From the NCBI GenBank assembly GCA_017478485.1, contig JAFVDI010000020.1, positions 1 through 64,000 on the forward strand: 64,000 bases of DNA, written 5' to 3'. This DNA is from Clostridiales bacterium. Its GTDB lineage: Bacteria; Bacillota; Clostridia; Saccharofermentanales; Saccharofermentanaceae. A program made the translations under genes and the position numbers. The notes beneath the pieces are model-generated. The model was not told the origin of the DNA, did no database searches, and saw nothing but the letters and a program-made list of their open reading frames with translations. This document shows, piece after piece, positions 34,748 to 43,866 of this stretch (its first letter is position 1; every line of letters begins with the position of its first letter).

Positions 34748-36196
34748 TCAGAGTTCTATGGAATGCTGGTCAATGATGTTGCCCTGTTCGTTCGTGACAT
34801 TTACGGTGTGGCGGAGCAGCTTTTCGGATACCTGGCGTTCGGACTTGCGCGTGGAATCGTAGTAAGCATTCAGCCCCGGATCTTTGTCGTAATCGTTCAG
34901 GTCGTATGCTTTGTTGCCGAAGTCAGTCACGTGTCTGCATATGAAATTCATGATGAATGATGCGACCAGTAAGATAAGGTCCAGCACGAGCAAAACGGTC
35001 AGCAATACTATGATAAACGTTTTGACCGGAGTAACTTTAAAATCCATGACGATAGTCATGATAATAAAGGGTAATATTCCGGCGATAGGAATAGTGGCAA
35101 ATTTCCAGGGGCCGGAGCTTAAGCGGAGCATTTTGCTCCTGAAATCGACAGCGTCTGATACCGGTACACGGCCGCATGCTTCGCCGGTCTGGCCGTTTAC
35201 CGCGAACTGGTACTTTTCGCCTTGGAAATCAACGGTTACAAACCATATGGGAAGCAGGCAGTAGCTGACTTTGAGGTCGCTCAGCCATGTAAAATGCTTA
35301 TCGAATCTGTCTTCGAACTTATCGAACTTTTTTGCCAGCATGTCAGTCGTCGAGAGCGAAAATCTGTCCATGCGCTTAACTATCCTGTCGACCATTTCCG
35401 TCGGGAGCTGGTCATATTTATTTGCATAAAAGCCCTGCAGATACTTGCTCTCAAACTTGACCATCTCGCTGTAATCGAAAGGTTCTGCAGCCTCCATGAG
35501 CTTGTTCGGAATCTGGAGCGATGCATCAAAAGGAACGCCTTTGACAAAGTACTTGAGATTTGAATTAACCTCGTAGATATCTGATGCCATAACGGTGCCG
35601 AACTTTCCGGTTCCTGACAGATCGGAGTTGACGCTGCAGTCAACGAGCCAGAAAGGAACGTAGAGTGCAGTCAGATGCGTTGTGCGGCATTTCTTCTTGA
35701 AGCCGGCCGGAGTGTTTTTCCTGCTGGAGATCCAATTGTTCATTATGCTTTCGGCGCGGTCTTTGTCGATCTTGAACGGGATGATGTAATCCGGCTTGAA
35801 TTCACGGCTCATCCTTCGTGTGATGAGGGCAGGCGAACCGCAGAAAGGGCACATCGTTGACATCGTGAGTTCATCGGCTACGAGCGTGCCGCCGCAGCTG
35901 TTGCAGACGATCTCGTGGCGTTTTTTATCGTCATCGGACATATCAACGTCGCCGACGTAGTCATGCTCTTTGGTTACGCCCAGAGAGCCGCGGGGCTCCA
36001 TCGTATCAGGCGAATATACGTTGCCGCAGTTAGGGCACAAAAGGCCGCCGAGTTCAGGCTCGAAAAAGATGTTCGAACCGCACGTCGGGCACTTTGAAGA
36101 ATCTGCGGAGAGCAGCGAAACATCGCCTTGTTCATCCGCTTTGTTCTTAAGCGGATCAGCGTCAATTTTGTTAAACGGTCTAGATTTCCATGTCAT
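34748..36196 (-). CDS. TFIIB-type zinc-ribbon membrane protein
   Basis: 482 residues. The N-terminus has a zinc ribbon (KCPTCG and CPNCGNVY, about 33-58) and a second one (CNSCGGTLV and CPFCGSPALI, about 95-118). A long central domain (PFKIDKDRAESIM, LYVPFWLVDC, LPIWFVTVDFQGEKY) follows, and two or three helices lie near 375-430. This architecture is common and uncharacterised in Firmicutes and may link to membrane chaperoning. Start at the ATG with AAGGGA; an extended -10 lies at 36228-36236. Confidence 0.7.
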   Translation of the reverse strand: MTWKSRPFNKIDADPLKNKADEQGDVSLLSADSSKCPTCGSNIFFEPELGGLLCPNCGNVYSPDTMEPRGSLGVTKEHDYVGDVDMSDDDKKRHEIVCNSCGGTLVADELTMSTMCPFCGSPALITRRMSREFKPDYIIPFKIDKDRAESIMNNWISSRKNTPAGFKKKCRTTHLTALYVPFWLVDCSVNSDLSGTGKFGTVMASDIYEVNSNLKYFVKGVPFDASLQIPNKLMEAAEPFDYSEMVKFESKYLQGFYANKYDQLPTEMVDRIVKRMDRFSLSTTDMLAKKFDKFEDRFDKHFTWLSDLKVSYCLLPIWFVTVDFQGEKYQFAVNGQTGEACGRVPVSDAVDFRSKMLRLSSGPWKFATIPIAGILPFIIMTIVMDFKVTPVKTFIIVLLTVLLVLDLILLVASFIMNFICRHVTDFGNKAYDLNDYDKDPGLNAYYDSTRKSERQVSEKLLRHTVNVTNEQGNIIDQHSIEL

Positions 36197-36227
36197 AAAA
36201 ATATCCCTTACTACCCACAACTATATA

Positions 36228-36236
36228 ATTATACCA
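36228..36236 (-). promoter_or_regulatory. Extended -10 promoter of the zinc-ribbon gene
   Basis: On the minus strand TGG-TATAAT, 32 bases before the start codon. A plus-strand TATAAT at 36275-36280 probably serves the hybrid kinase. Confidence 0.45.
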
Positions 36237-36310
36237 TCTTTCCGGCATTGATTATATGAGGCTTTATCCGTTATTATAATATTTTAGAAAATCAACCGGG
36301 GGAACAATTC

Positions 36311-38719
36311 GTGTCGTCGAGGTACAGTCTGTCTACCAGGATAATACTGATGGTAGAGTGCATACTGCTTATTTCAAGCACCTTGTTCTGTTCTGTTTCC
36401 ATTTACATGTCAAGACTCGGCATACGAAAGGCCATTCAGCAGCGCATGCTCGATATCTCCAACTGCGCGGCGGGATCCGTTGACGGCGAGGTAATGAAGA
36501 CCTTCTCCAAAGAGACAGTCGGAAGCGAAGCATATAACAAGGTCTACAGCACGCTCTCAGTCTTCAGGGACAATGTCGAGCTCGAATATGTTTACTGCAT
36601 CAAGCAGACAGGTCCTCAGGAATTCATTTTCACGATGGACCTTGACCTGATAACGCCCGCAAGCTACGGTGACAGCGTTAAGTATACGGACGCGCTTGCA
36701 AAGGCGGCCAAAGGCGCTGCTTCAGTCGATGAGGTTCCTTATACTGACAGGTGGGGCAGGTTCTACAGCGCTTACAGCCCTGTTTTCGATTCTTCCGGAA
36801 ATGTTGTCGGTATCGTTGTCGCCGACTTTTCGAGCGAGTGGTTCGACAGCCAGCTGGCCCAGCAGTCCAGGGCATCCGTTATCACCTACCTGATAATCCT
36901 CGTGATCACCCAGCTTCTCGCAGCTGTTCTGGCATTCTTTACCGTAAAGCCGTTCATCAAAGCGCAGAGCAAGCTCATGGAGGAGAAGGTCCGCGCAGAG
37001 AGCGAAAACAACGCCAAGAGCGACTTCCTTGCGAATATGTCGCATGAGATCAGAACGCCCATCAACGCAGTTCTCGGCATGAACGAGATGATCATCCGCG
37101 AGGACCACAAAGCGATGGGCATCACCGAGAGCGATCCGCTCGCTGTTCAGGAATCCCTCGAAAACATCAGCGTTTACGCCGGAGACATTCAGAAGGCAGG
37201 CCACAACCTCCTCGCCATCGTCAATGACATACTCGACTTTTCAAAGATCGAAGCGGGCCGCATGGACATCGTAAATGCGCCGTACCAGCTCAGCTCGCTC
37301 ATCAACGACATCAATAACATGATCCTTTTCAAGGCGCAGGACAAAGGCCTTGATTTCAGCGTGGAAGTCGATCCCGAGATCCCCGACGAACTCGAGGGCG
37401 ACGAGGTCCGCATCCGCCAGATCCTGACGAATCTTCTTAACAACGCGGTTAAGTACACGGACAAGGGTTCCGTTGCTCTTAAGGTCCGCAGCAAGAAGAT
37501 TGAGGCCGGCAGGATCCACCTCATAATCGGCGTATGGGATACCGGAATTGGCATCAAAGAAGAAGACAAGGCGATGCTGTTTGAGAGGTTCGAGCGTTTT
37601 GACATGGAGCGCAACAGCACCATCGAAGGCACCGGATTGGGCCTTCCGATCACGCATCATCTTGTTGAGCTCATGGGCGGCAAGATCGATGTTGAGAGCG
37701 AGTACGGCAAAGGCTCCATCTTTACCGCCACGATCCCGCAGAACGTTCTTGATGAGACTCCGATCGGCGACTTCCAGAACCGCCTTAAGGACAATACTCC
37801 CGCTGACATTCCGTACAGGGAATCATTCCGTGCGCCTCTGGCACACATCCTTGTCGTTGACGACACCAAGATCAACATGAAGGTCGTCGTCAATCTCCTG
37901 AAGAACACCAAGATCAAGATCGATACCGCAGAGTCAGGCGCGCAGGCCGTTGCGATGGCAGCCGGGACCAAATACGACATCATCTTTATGGATCAGCGCA
38001 TGCCCGAAATGGACGGCACCGAAGCGTTCCGCAGGATCCGCGCGACAGAAGGCGGATTGAGCAGCGACGTCCCGATAATCTGCCTTACGGCGGATGCAGT
38101 CATCGGCGCAAAAGAGCGCTATCTTTCCGAAGGTTTTACCGACTATCTCGCAAAGCCGATCGACAGCTTTGCGCTCGAAAGAATGATCCTCAAGCATCTT
38201 CCCAGGCGCAAGGTGGAGCTTGTTACGGATGAGACGGCGGATCCCGAAGAGGAATCCTCTGCGTCAGATGCGGAATTCGCAAGCCTCAGATCCGTCGGCA
38301 TCGAGCCGAAGGCGGGCCTGCGCTACTGCCAGGATGACGTTGCTCTCTACCGCTCGCTACTCGCCGAATATGCATACGGAGAGATCGAAAAGGGCAACAA
38401 TCTGCAGAAGAGCTATGACGAAGCAAACTGGCATGATTACGCCATCTATGTGCACTCACTCAAAAGCTCTTCTAAGATGATAGGCGCAACAGCACTGTCG
38501 GTGCGCGCAGCAAAGCTCGAGGCTGCCGCAAACGACGGCGATGCCGCCACGATCGTAACCGAACATGATGCCATGATGGAGGAATACGAAGTCGTAACGG
38601 CGGTCATCCGTTCGGTCATTCCAAGAGAAGAACTCAATTCCAACGAGAATGGAGTCACCGAGTTTTCGCCCGATGACGAAGTTATGGAATTCCTTCCAAA
38701 TGAAGACGGAGATCAATGA
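36311..38719 (+). CDS. Hybrid sensor histidine kinase (HisKA-HATPase-REC-HPt)
   Basis: 802 residues from a GTG with GGGGGAA upstream. Helix 1 (about 9-32), extracellular Cache-like sensor, helix 2 (about 197-218), HisKA with FLANMSHEIRTPINAVLGMNEM (His near 247), HATPase_c (LTNLLNNAVKYT, GTGLGLPITHHL), a receiver (VVDDTKIN, MDQRMPEMDG, AKPIDS; about 515-640) and a C-terminal HPt with YVHSLKSSSKMIG (His near 718). A complete phosphorelay in one protein; no DNA-binding partner is adjacent. Confidence 0.9.
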   Translation: MSSRYSLSTRIILMVECILLISSTLFCSVSIYMSRLGIRKAIQQRMLDISNCAAGSVDGEVMKTFSKETVGSEAYNKVYSTLSVFRDNVELEYVYCIKQTGPQEFIFTMDLDLITPASYGDSVKYTDALAKAAKGAASVDEVPYTDRWGRFYSAYSPVFDSSGNVVGIVVADFSSEWFDSQLAQQSRASVITYLIILVITQLLAAVLAFFTVKPFIKAQSKLMEEKVRAESENNAKSDFLANMSHEIRTPINAVLGMNEMIIREDHKAMGITESDPLAVQESLENISVYAGDIQKAGHNLLAIVNDILDFSKIEAGRMDIVNAPYQLSSLINDINNMILFKAQDKGLDFSVEVDPEIPDELEGDEVRIRQILTNLLNNAVKYTDKGSVALKVRSKKIEAGRIHLIIGVWDTGIGIKEEDKAMLFERFERFDMERNSTIEGTGLGLPITHHLVELMGGKIDVESEYGKGSIFTATIPQNVLDETPIGDFQNRLKDNTPADIPYRESFRAPLAHILVVDDTKINMKVVVNLLKNTKIKIDTAESGAQAVAMAAGTKYDIIFMDQRMPEMDGTEAFRRIRATEGGLSSDVPIICLTADAVIGAKERYLSEGFTDYLAKPIDSFALERMILKHLPRRKVELVTDETADPEEESSASDAEFASLRSVGIEPKAGLRYCQDDVALYRSLLAEYAYGEIEKGNNLQKSYDEANWHDYAIYVHSLKSSSKMIGATALSVRAAKLEAAANDGDAATIVTEHDAMMEEYEVVTAVIRSVIPREELNSNENGVTEFSPDDEVMEFLPNEDGDQ

Positions 38720-38787
38720 TATATGAAAACACTTTTTAAAAAGATAACGGCCGGAGTAATGCAGGGTGGAAGAATAAGGAGGCGGCC

Positions 38788-39126
38788 GTGAGCTCCAATC
38801 AGGTAGAAAAGCGTTCCGACAAACTTGCGAAGGTCTTCCTGATCTTGCCCGTGATCTTTTTTGTGCTGGGTGCGACCTGCTTCGGTGTCGGCTGGGCACT
38901 AGCGAGGTTTCGCAGGGTCGTCTTCCCGTTCCTGATAATATGGTCCTTTATCTTTTTCGGGCTCGAAATCCTGCCCGGCTCGGTCTTATCGATAATTGGA
39001 ATGGTAAGAGCTGCAAATGCGAAGATGACCGGCATTTTTATCCTCGGCATCGTTGAAGTGATCGGCGCTTTGCTGCTTGCGCATTTAGTATGGTATATTG
39101 TTTTTACCGCAGGACCCGGGGTGTAA
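38788..39126 (+). CDS. Small membrane protein
   Basis: 112 residues from a GTG with AAGGAGG seven bases upstream. Three hydrophobic helices separated by short basic loops. No family recognised. A 22-codon frame (38723-38791) ends over its start codon and could couple translation to the kinase gene. Confidence 0.5.
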   Translation: MSSNQVEKRSDKLAKVFLILPVIFFVLGATCFGVGWALARFRRVVFPFLIIWSFIFFGLEILPGSVLSIIGMVRAANAKMTGIFILGIVEVIGALLLAHLVWYIVFTAGPGV

Positions 39127-39127
39127 A

Positions 39128-39496
39128 ATGAAACTTAAGAAGATTCCATATGAGCTTTCCGTCTGCAAGGTCGCCGATGTTTCTTCGGTCGATCTTGGCG
39201 GGGATTTTTACTTCGTCGGAAGAACGGACGAAGAGATATCTCTTGTGTGCAAAACGTCCTCGGTTCCTTCAGTTACCACCGCGCGCGATGACGGCTGGAG
39301 AGGCTTTAGGATCGAGGGCGTGCTGGACTTTTCGCTGATAGGGATCCGGTCCAAGATATCTGCTATCCTGGCTGAGAACCGAATCGGAATATTCGCTGTA
39401 TCCACTTACAACACCGACTACATCCTGGTCAAGGAAGAGAATTTTGAGAGAGCGCTTGATGTGCTGGCCGATGCCGGGTATGAAATAGGAGGCTGA
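39128..39496 (+). CDS. ACT-domain protein
   Basis: 122 residues. Two ACT-like halves, as in the ACT/CASTOR-type proteins common in Firmicutes: YFVGRTDEEISLVC, then FRIEGVLDFSLIGIRSKISAILAENRIGIFAVSTYNTDYILVKEEN in segments. These bind small ligands, often amino acids, but the ligand here is unknown. It starts two bases after the stop of the membrane protein gene and is followed two bases later by the GNAT gene. Confidence 0.82.
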   Translation: MKLKKIPYELSVCKVADVSSVDLGGDFYFVGRTDEEISLVCKTSSVPSVTTARDDGWRGFRIEGVLDFSLIGIRSKISAILAENRIGIFAVSTYNTDYILVKEENFERALDVLADAGYEIGG

Positions 39497-39497
39497 C

Positions 39498-39932
39498 ATG
39501 ACAAGAGAAGCTGAATTTAAGGACCTGGATGGACTGCTCGAGCTTTACCTCGATCTGCACGAGGATTCGATCCCTGCAAAAGACGAGCACCTGAGCAGCA
39601 CATGGGGCGCGATAATTGCCGATCCCAACCATCATCTTATCGTCAACGAGATCGACGGCAAGATCGTCTCGTCCTGCGTCTGCGTGATAATACCCAATCT
39701 GACACGCGGCGTCCGTCCGTATGCATTTGTCGAGAATGTCGTGACTTCTGCAGACTACCGCTGCCACGGCTATGCGCGCGAGTGCCTTGACTATGCCAAA
39801 TCCATCGCCGTGAAGGAGAACTGCTACAAGATGATGCTCCTGACGGGCTCGAAAAACCCCGCGACTTTGCGCTTTTACGAAAACGCCGGATACAACAGCT
39901 CCGACAAGACCGCTTTCATTCAGTGGCTTTGA
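39498..39932 (+). CDS. GNAT-family N-acetyltransferase
   Basis: 144 residues. Acetyl-CoA-binding motif A is FVENVVTSADYRCHGYARECLDYA (the RxxGxG/A loop as YRCHGYA, about 82-100); motif B is YKMMLLTGSKNPATLRFYENAGY. The acceptor is unknown. The end of an operon with the ACT protein and small membrane protein; terminator follows. Confidence 0.88.
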   Translation: MTREAEFKDLDGLLELYLDLHEDSIPAKDEHLSSTWGAIIADPNHHLIVNEIDGKIVSSCVCVIIPNLTRGVRPYAFVENVVTSADYRCHGYARECLDYAKSIAVKENCYKMMLLTGSKNPATLRFYENAGYNSSDKTAFIQWL

Positions 39933-39961
39933 TTTTTTCGACATTGAACAGCTTTAAATGA

Positions 39962-39993
39962 AAAGGGCAGCCTCTTGAACGAGACTGCCCTTT
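39962..39993. terminator. Bidirectional terminator
   Basis: AAAGGGCAG with CTGCCCTTT, perfect nine-base stem flanked by A-run and T-run, between convergent genes. Confidence 0.85.
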
Positions 39994-40026
39994 CCGTTTG
40001 GGTCGTAATATGTTTAGGAGTTGTTG

Positions 40027-40758
40027 TCAGATTCCGAGCTTGTAGTCTGTTGTGTTTGTAATCTCGCACTTGCCCTCGAGGTTCTCATAGACAGTTACAA
40101 AAACATAAGAAGCAGCGCCGTTCAGCTCTTTTACGGAAGGTGTCATCTTGCAGAGGATGTAGTGATTCTTTCCGGATACGACCTGTGAACCGATGTAGGC
40201 AACGGGCTCATATGTTGCGCCTGTAAGTGTTGCGGAAGCCTTTTCGATGATCTTCTTGACCTCATCGGTGATCTTGTAATCTTCTGCGTTCTGCCAGCCG
40301 CCGGGCAGCTGTTCGCCGGTTCCGGGGAGGATGTCCCTGTCAGTCTTGATGAAATCAGCTTCGCCTGAAGGCTTGACGTTGACGTATACGATGACGGGTG
40401 AGAGGGGACCGCTGGAAGACTTTGCGTTCGATATGCAGTAGAAGCAGTAATTTGTTCCGTTTACGACCTGTGTCGCAAGGAGCGCGACGGGCTCGTGGCC
40501 GCTGCCGGTGCCGTCGTACTTGCTGCATGCAGCTTTGTAGTACTTCTTGTGTTCTTCGGTGACTTCGTGTGATTCGGGGATCGTCCATCCGCCTGCGATC
40601 TGCTTTCCGCTGTTTGCTTCGGCAGCCTGTTCCTGCTTTGTCTGTGCGTTCATTTCAGATGCGCCTCCGGTCTTTGTTGTCTTACATGCAGTGACTGCGC
40701 CTGTGAGCATAATTGCCGTAAGTCCGAGTGCCATGATCTTTGTTGTAAAGCTTTTCAT
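40027..40758 (-). CDS. Lipoprotein with two cystatin-like domains
   Basis: 243 residues. Lipobox AVTAC (Cys 25), a Gln/Glu/Ala linker, then two repeats of about 95 residues. Each begins with GGW (56-58 and 153-155), continues with an amphipathic helix, and has the cystatin inhibitory loop QVVNG (97-101) or QVVSG (192-196) followed by a strand (TNYCFYC, KNHYILC). The Gly N-terminal segment and the QxVxG loop are the two main contacts of cystatins with papain-like proteases. The predicted role is a surface inhibitor of cysteine proteases, perhaps host or competitor enzymes; a pure structural homolog is possible. GGAGG site. Confidence 0.68.
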   Translation of the reverse strand: MKSFTTKIMALGLTAIMLTGAVTACKTTKTGGASEMNAQTKQEQAAEANSGKQIAGGWTIPESHEVTEEHKKYYKAACSKYDGTGSGHEPVALLATQVVNGTNYCFYCISNAKSSSGPLSPVIVYVNVKPSGEADFIKTDRDILPGTGEQLPGGWQNAEDYKITDEVKKIIEKASATLTGATYEPVAYIGSQVVSGKNHYILCKMTPSVKELNGAASYVFVTVYENLEGKCEITNTTDYKLGI

Positions 40759-40873
40759 TTTTATTTGCCTCCATTTTTCGGTTTGTGATTTGGTTTATGC
40801 CCTTAATACAGTCCGGCTTTCAAAAATGTTGCATATTTCTAAAAAATCTTTTCTGCTTTTTTCTGCCATTGCA

Positions 40874-41692
40874 TCAAACAAGGTATTTCCTTATCTTTTC
40901 CTCAATGACCCTGGTGTTCATGGGGTGCCTGTCGGTCTCGAAAGTCAGTATGAGACTTGTCTCGTCAAAGTCCTTCGCAAGCGTATATTTCTCGATCTTT
41001 GCGGCATTGCGGTTCGCGTAGTCCTCCTTGCCCATCATGCCCAGATGCTCCCAATAGTAGTCTTTTCTCAGCCTGACGTTCAGACAGTTGAAGTCCGGCG
41101 CGGCTAAGATCACGCCGTTGCTGTACACCGGGAATTCATAGCGGTACGGAATACCGTGCCTGTAAAGCTCGTTCGCAATCAGCACTTCCGACTTCGACCT
41201 GACGCGCTCGCCCCTGTCCGTGTAAAACTCCGGGTCATCCTTTTTGAACCCAAGCTTTTCATAAGGCACATTCAACCATTGTTTCACATAATCTTCGTCG
41301 TTGACAAAGACCGGCGTCACCAACTGTTTTCTCGGTGCGTTCAGATCCTCGTATGCCTTAACCGGCGCGCCTGGGTCGCAGTCTTTTATGAATCTGTCTA
41401 TGGCCTTTAGCTGCTTTTCGAGCGCCGCGAGAAGTTTTGAGTCGTAGTCCTTCTGCGCCAGGGCAGAGGCGAGCGGATTGTCTTTTCGCTTAATGTAGAT
41501 GCCCTGCGGATCTTGTGCCGTACGTCTGTGATAGTATTGAAAACCTTTTCGGTTTCTGGATATGCGAAGAGCGCCCTCCGGTGCGGAGCAGATATCATCC
41601 TGAAGCCTTCCGATTAAAAATTCAATGGCAGCTTTCCGCTTTTCTAATTCCGTTATTATTGATCCTGTAAATAGACTCTCATTTATATTCAT
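40874..41692 (-). CDS. PD-(D/E)XK nuclease-like protein
   Basis: 272 residues. A helical N-terminal half with a coiled segment (about 15-105) is followed by a nuclease-like core: RSKSEVLIANELYRHGIPYRYE (Glu 169), AAPDFNCLNV (Asp 200) and KDYYWEHLG (Glu 215). These match the order of acidic ligands in PD-(D/E)XK enzymes. I know this family as an uncharacterised protein in gut Clostridia. Start is the ATG with AGGAGG; a 74-bp hairpin repeat array lies directly upstream. Confidence 0.62.
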   Translation of the reverse strand: MNINESLFTGSIITELEKRKAAIEFLIGRLQDDICSAPEGALRISRNRKGFQYYHRRTAQDPQGIYIKRKDNPLASALAQKDYDSKLLAALEKQLKAIDRFIKDCDPGAPVKAYEDLNAPRKQLVTPVFVNDEDYVKQWLNVPYEKLGFKKDDPEFYTDRGERVRSKSEVLIANELYRHGIPYRYEFPVYSNGVILAAPDFNCLNVRLRKDYYWEHLGMMGKEDYANRNAAKIEKYTLAKDFDETSLILTFETDRHPMNTRVIEEKIRKYLV

Positions 41693-41716
41693 TTGGCACC
41701 TCCTGTTTTTTCTTGT

Positions 41717-41935
41717 ATACATACGAAAAAAGAAAAATGATCGATTTTATACGTGCGTTTTCATCGAAAAATGACTCGAAAAGCCTTAGAGCACGTATAT
41801 TTTGGGGATAATTACTGATTTCGTATGTGCATTTTTCGTCGGATGATTCCAAAGCGGCTAAAACGCACGTATAGATTTAACAAAAAACTGATTTTCGTAT
41901 GTACGGCCTTTTATCGGACTATAATTCCGCGCAGG
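41717..41935. repeat. 74-bp degenerate tandem hairpin array
   Basis: Arms ATACGTGC/GCACGTAT (41749 and 41791) form unit A, and TATGTGC/GCACGTA (41824 and 41865) form unit B. Unit C starts with TATGTAC at 41898 and is partial. Starts are 74 bases apart, and the sequence between units (..ACTGATTT) is also conserved. A remnant of a further 3' arm is at 41717. It lies immediately upstream of the nuclease-like gene. Confidence 0.75.
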
Positions 41936-41971
41936 CAATTCTTCAAGAAAAATCGTCCAATGTGTCGAAAA

Positions 41972-42000
41972 TTGAGACTCTGGTGTTGAGGGAGTCTCAA
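41972..42000 (-). terminator. Terminator of the amt-PII gene
   Basis: TTGAGACTC with GAGTCTCAA, perfect nine-base stem followed on the minus strand by TTTTCG, 68 bases after the stop. Confidence 0.65.
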
Positions 42001-42067
42001 AAACGCCAAACGAAAAGGACCGACCCCAAAATGGAATCAGCCCTTTCGCTGCTACAAGGGATAAGTC

Positions 42068-43837
42068 TTATTCTACGTCAGCGAGCGCTGCGAAATTTTC
42101 TTCGCCGGTCCTGATCTTGACGACGCGGTCAACGTTGTAAACGAAGATCTTGCCGTCGCCGATGTGGCCTGTGTAGAGTGCCTTCTTGGCCGCTGCGATG
42201 ACCTTGTCTACAGGGATCGTGGATACGACAACTTCGACCTTGACCTTAGGTAAGAGCGTAGTGTCGACCTCGACGCCTCTGTATTTCTCGCCGGCACCCT
42301 TCTGGACGCCGCAGCCCATGCATTGGATCATTGTGATACCGGTTACGCCGATGTCGTTCATGGCTTTCTTCAGAGTATCGAAACGAGAAAGCTTTGCGAT
42401 GATTACGACCTTGTGGATGCCTGTATCGAAAGAAGGAGCAACTGTATTTACTACAGGAACTGCAGCTTCCTTGAGTGTGTCTGAAGCCTTGTCGTATTCT
42501 GCAACGCCGAGGTCGGTGTTCTCGTTGACTGCCATCATGTTGTCTGTTGTATCCATGATGGAGAAGCCGGAGTATGCGGAAACGAGGCCGTGCTCTGTAA
42601 CATCGAGACCTGTGATTTCTTCTTCTTCGGAGGCGCGGAGACCGACGACTGCCTTGATGATAAAGAATGTGATGGTGATCGTGACTGCTGTCCAGCCTGC
42701 TGTTGCGAGCATACCGATCATCTGGATGCCGAGGAGCTTGAAGCCGCCGCCATAGAAGAGACCAGTCATTACGTTGCCTGTTTTGTCAGCTACTGAGTAG
42801 CCGGGTACCGTTGATGTAGAGAAGAGACCTACTGCGATCGTGCCCCAGATACCGTTCATCATGTGAACTGCAACTGCACCGACGGGGTCATCGATATGAA
42901 GAACATTGTCGAGGAGCCATATGCCGAACACTACGAGGAGACCTGAAACGAGACCGATGATGCAAGCGCCAAGCGCATCTGCCGTGTCGCAGGGAGCGGT
43001 GATGGCTACGAGACCTGCGAGTGAAGCGTTGAGACACATGGAGACATCGGGCTTACCGTACTTGACCCATGTGAAGATCATTGTCGTGACTGTTGCGATC
43101 GCAGGTGCGATAGTTGTTGCTACGAAGATGCTGCCGAGCTGTTCGAGTGAAGTTGCTGCCGCGCCGTTGAATCCGTACCAGCCGAGCCAGAGAATGAATA
43201 CACCTAAAGCGCCGATCGGGATGTTGTGGCCGGGGAATGCGTTAACTTTTGTAACCTTGCCTTTTTCATCCTTGATGAACTTACCGATGCGGGGTCCCAA
43301 GATCGCTGCGCCGATCAGGGCAGAGATGCCGCCGACCATGTGGATGCAGTTGGAACCTGCGAAATCGTGGAAACCCATCTGTGCAAGCCATCCGCCGCCC
43401 CATGTCCAGTGAGCCTCGATGGGGTAGATGACTGCTGAGATGACTCCTGAATAGATGCAGTAAGATAAGAACTTTGTTCTCTCTGCCATAGCGCCCGAAA
43501 CGATCGTTGCGGTCGTGGCACAGAAAACGAGATTGAATACGAATCCTGACCAGTCGAAGGTCTGATAATTCGTAAATATATCAAAGTTCGGAATACCTAC
43601 GAGACCGAAAAGGGCATCTTCACCGAGGAAGAGACCGAATCCGATAAGGATGAATACCACGGTGCCGATGCAGAAATCCATCAGGTTTTTCATTATGATG
43701 TTTCCCGCGTTCTTGGCTCTGGTAAAGCCTGTCTCTACCATGGCAAATCCTGCCTGCATCCAGAAGACCAAAGCTGCTCCGGCTAAGAACCATACGCCAA
43801 AGATCTGTTCATGCATTGTTTTTAAAACGTCTTCCAT
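42068..43837 (-). CDS. amtB: Ammonium channel fused to a PII signalling protein
   Basis: 589 residues. Residues 1 to about 415 are an eleven-helix Amt channel (MVETGFTRAKNAG; the twin histidines in FAGSNCIHMVGG and AVAVHMMNGIWG). After an acidic linker of about 70 residues comes a complete PII domain (about 478-589): VGITGITMIQ.., T-loop KGAGEKYRGVE with the uridylylation-type Tyr, LPKVKVEVVV, and TGHIGDGKIFVY for nucleotide binding. PII normally plugs Amt as a separate protein when nitrogen is ample; here the plug is tethered. Start at the ATG with GGGAGG, placing the leader at 43838-44006. Confidence 0.92.
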   Translation of the reverse strand: MEDVLKTMHEQIFGVWFLAGAALVFWMQAGFAMVETGFTRAKNAGNIIMKNLMDFCIGTVVFILIGFGLFLGEDALFGLVGIPNFDIFTNYQTFDWSGFVFNLVFCATTATIVSGAMAERTKFLSYCIYSGVISAVIYPIEAHWTWGGGWLAQMGFHDFAGSNCIHMVGGISALIGAAILGPRIGKFIKDEKGKVTKVNAFPGHNIPIGALGVFILWLGWYGFNGAAATSLEQLGSIFVATTIAPAIATVTTMIFTWVKYGKPDVSMCLNASLAGLVAITAPCDTADALGACIIGLVSGLLVVFGIWLLDNVLHIDDPVGAVAVHMMNGIWGTIAVGLFSTSTVPGYSVADKTGNVMTGLFYGGGFKLLGIQMIGMLATAGWTAVTITITFFIIKAVVGLRASEEEEITGLDVTEHGLVSAYSGFSIMDTTDNMMAVNENTDLGVAEYDKASDTLKEAAVPVVNTVAPSFDTGIHKVVIIAKLSRFDTLKKAMNDIGVTGITMIQCMGCGVQKGAGEKYRGVEVDTTLLPKVKVEVVVSTIPVDKVIAAAKKALYTGHIGDGKIFVYNVDRVVKIRTGEENFAALADVE

Positions 43838-43866
43838 ACATTTCCTCCCGTTCTCTTGCAAATAAA

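Noticed and set aside
38723..38791. 22-codon ORF between the hybrid kinase and the small membrane protein
   Set aside because: No clear protein pattern; its end overlaps the next start, so at most it couples translation.
41717..41935. CRISPR array beside the nuclease-like gene
   Set aside because: The 74-bp units are degenerate along their whole length, with no exact repeat alternating with unrelated spacers, and no cas genes are present.
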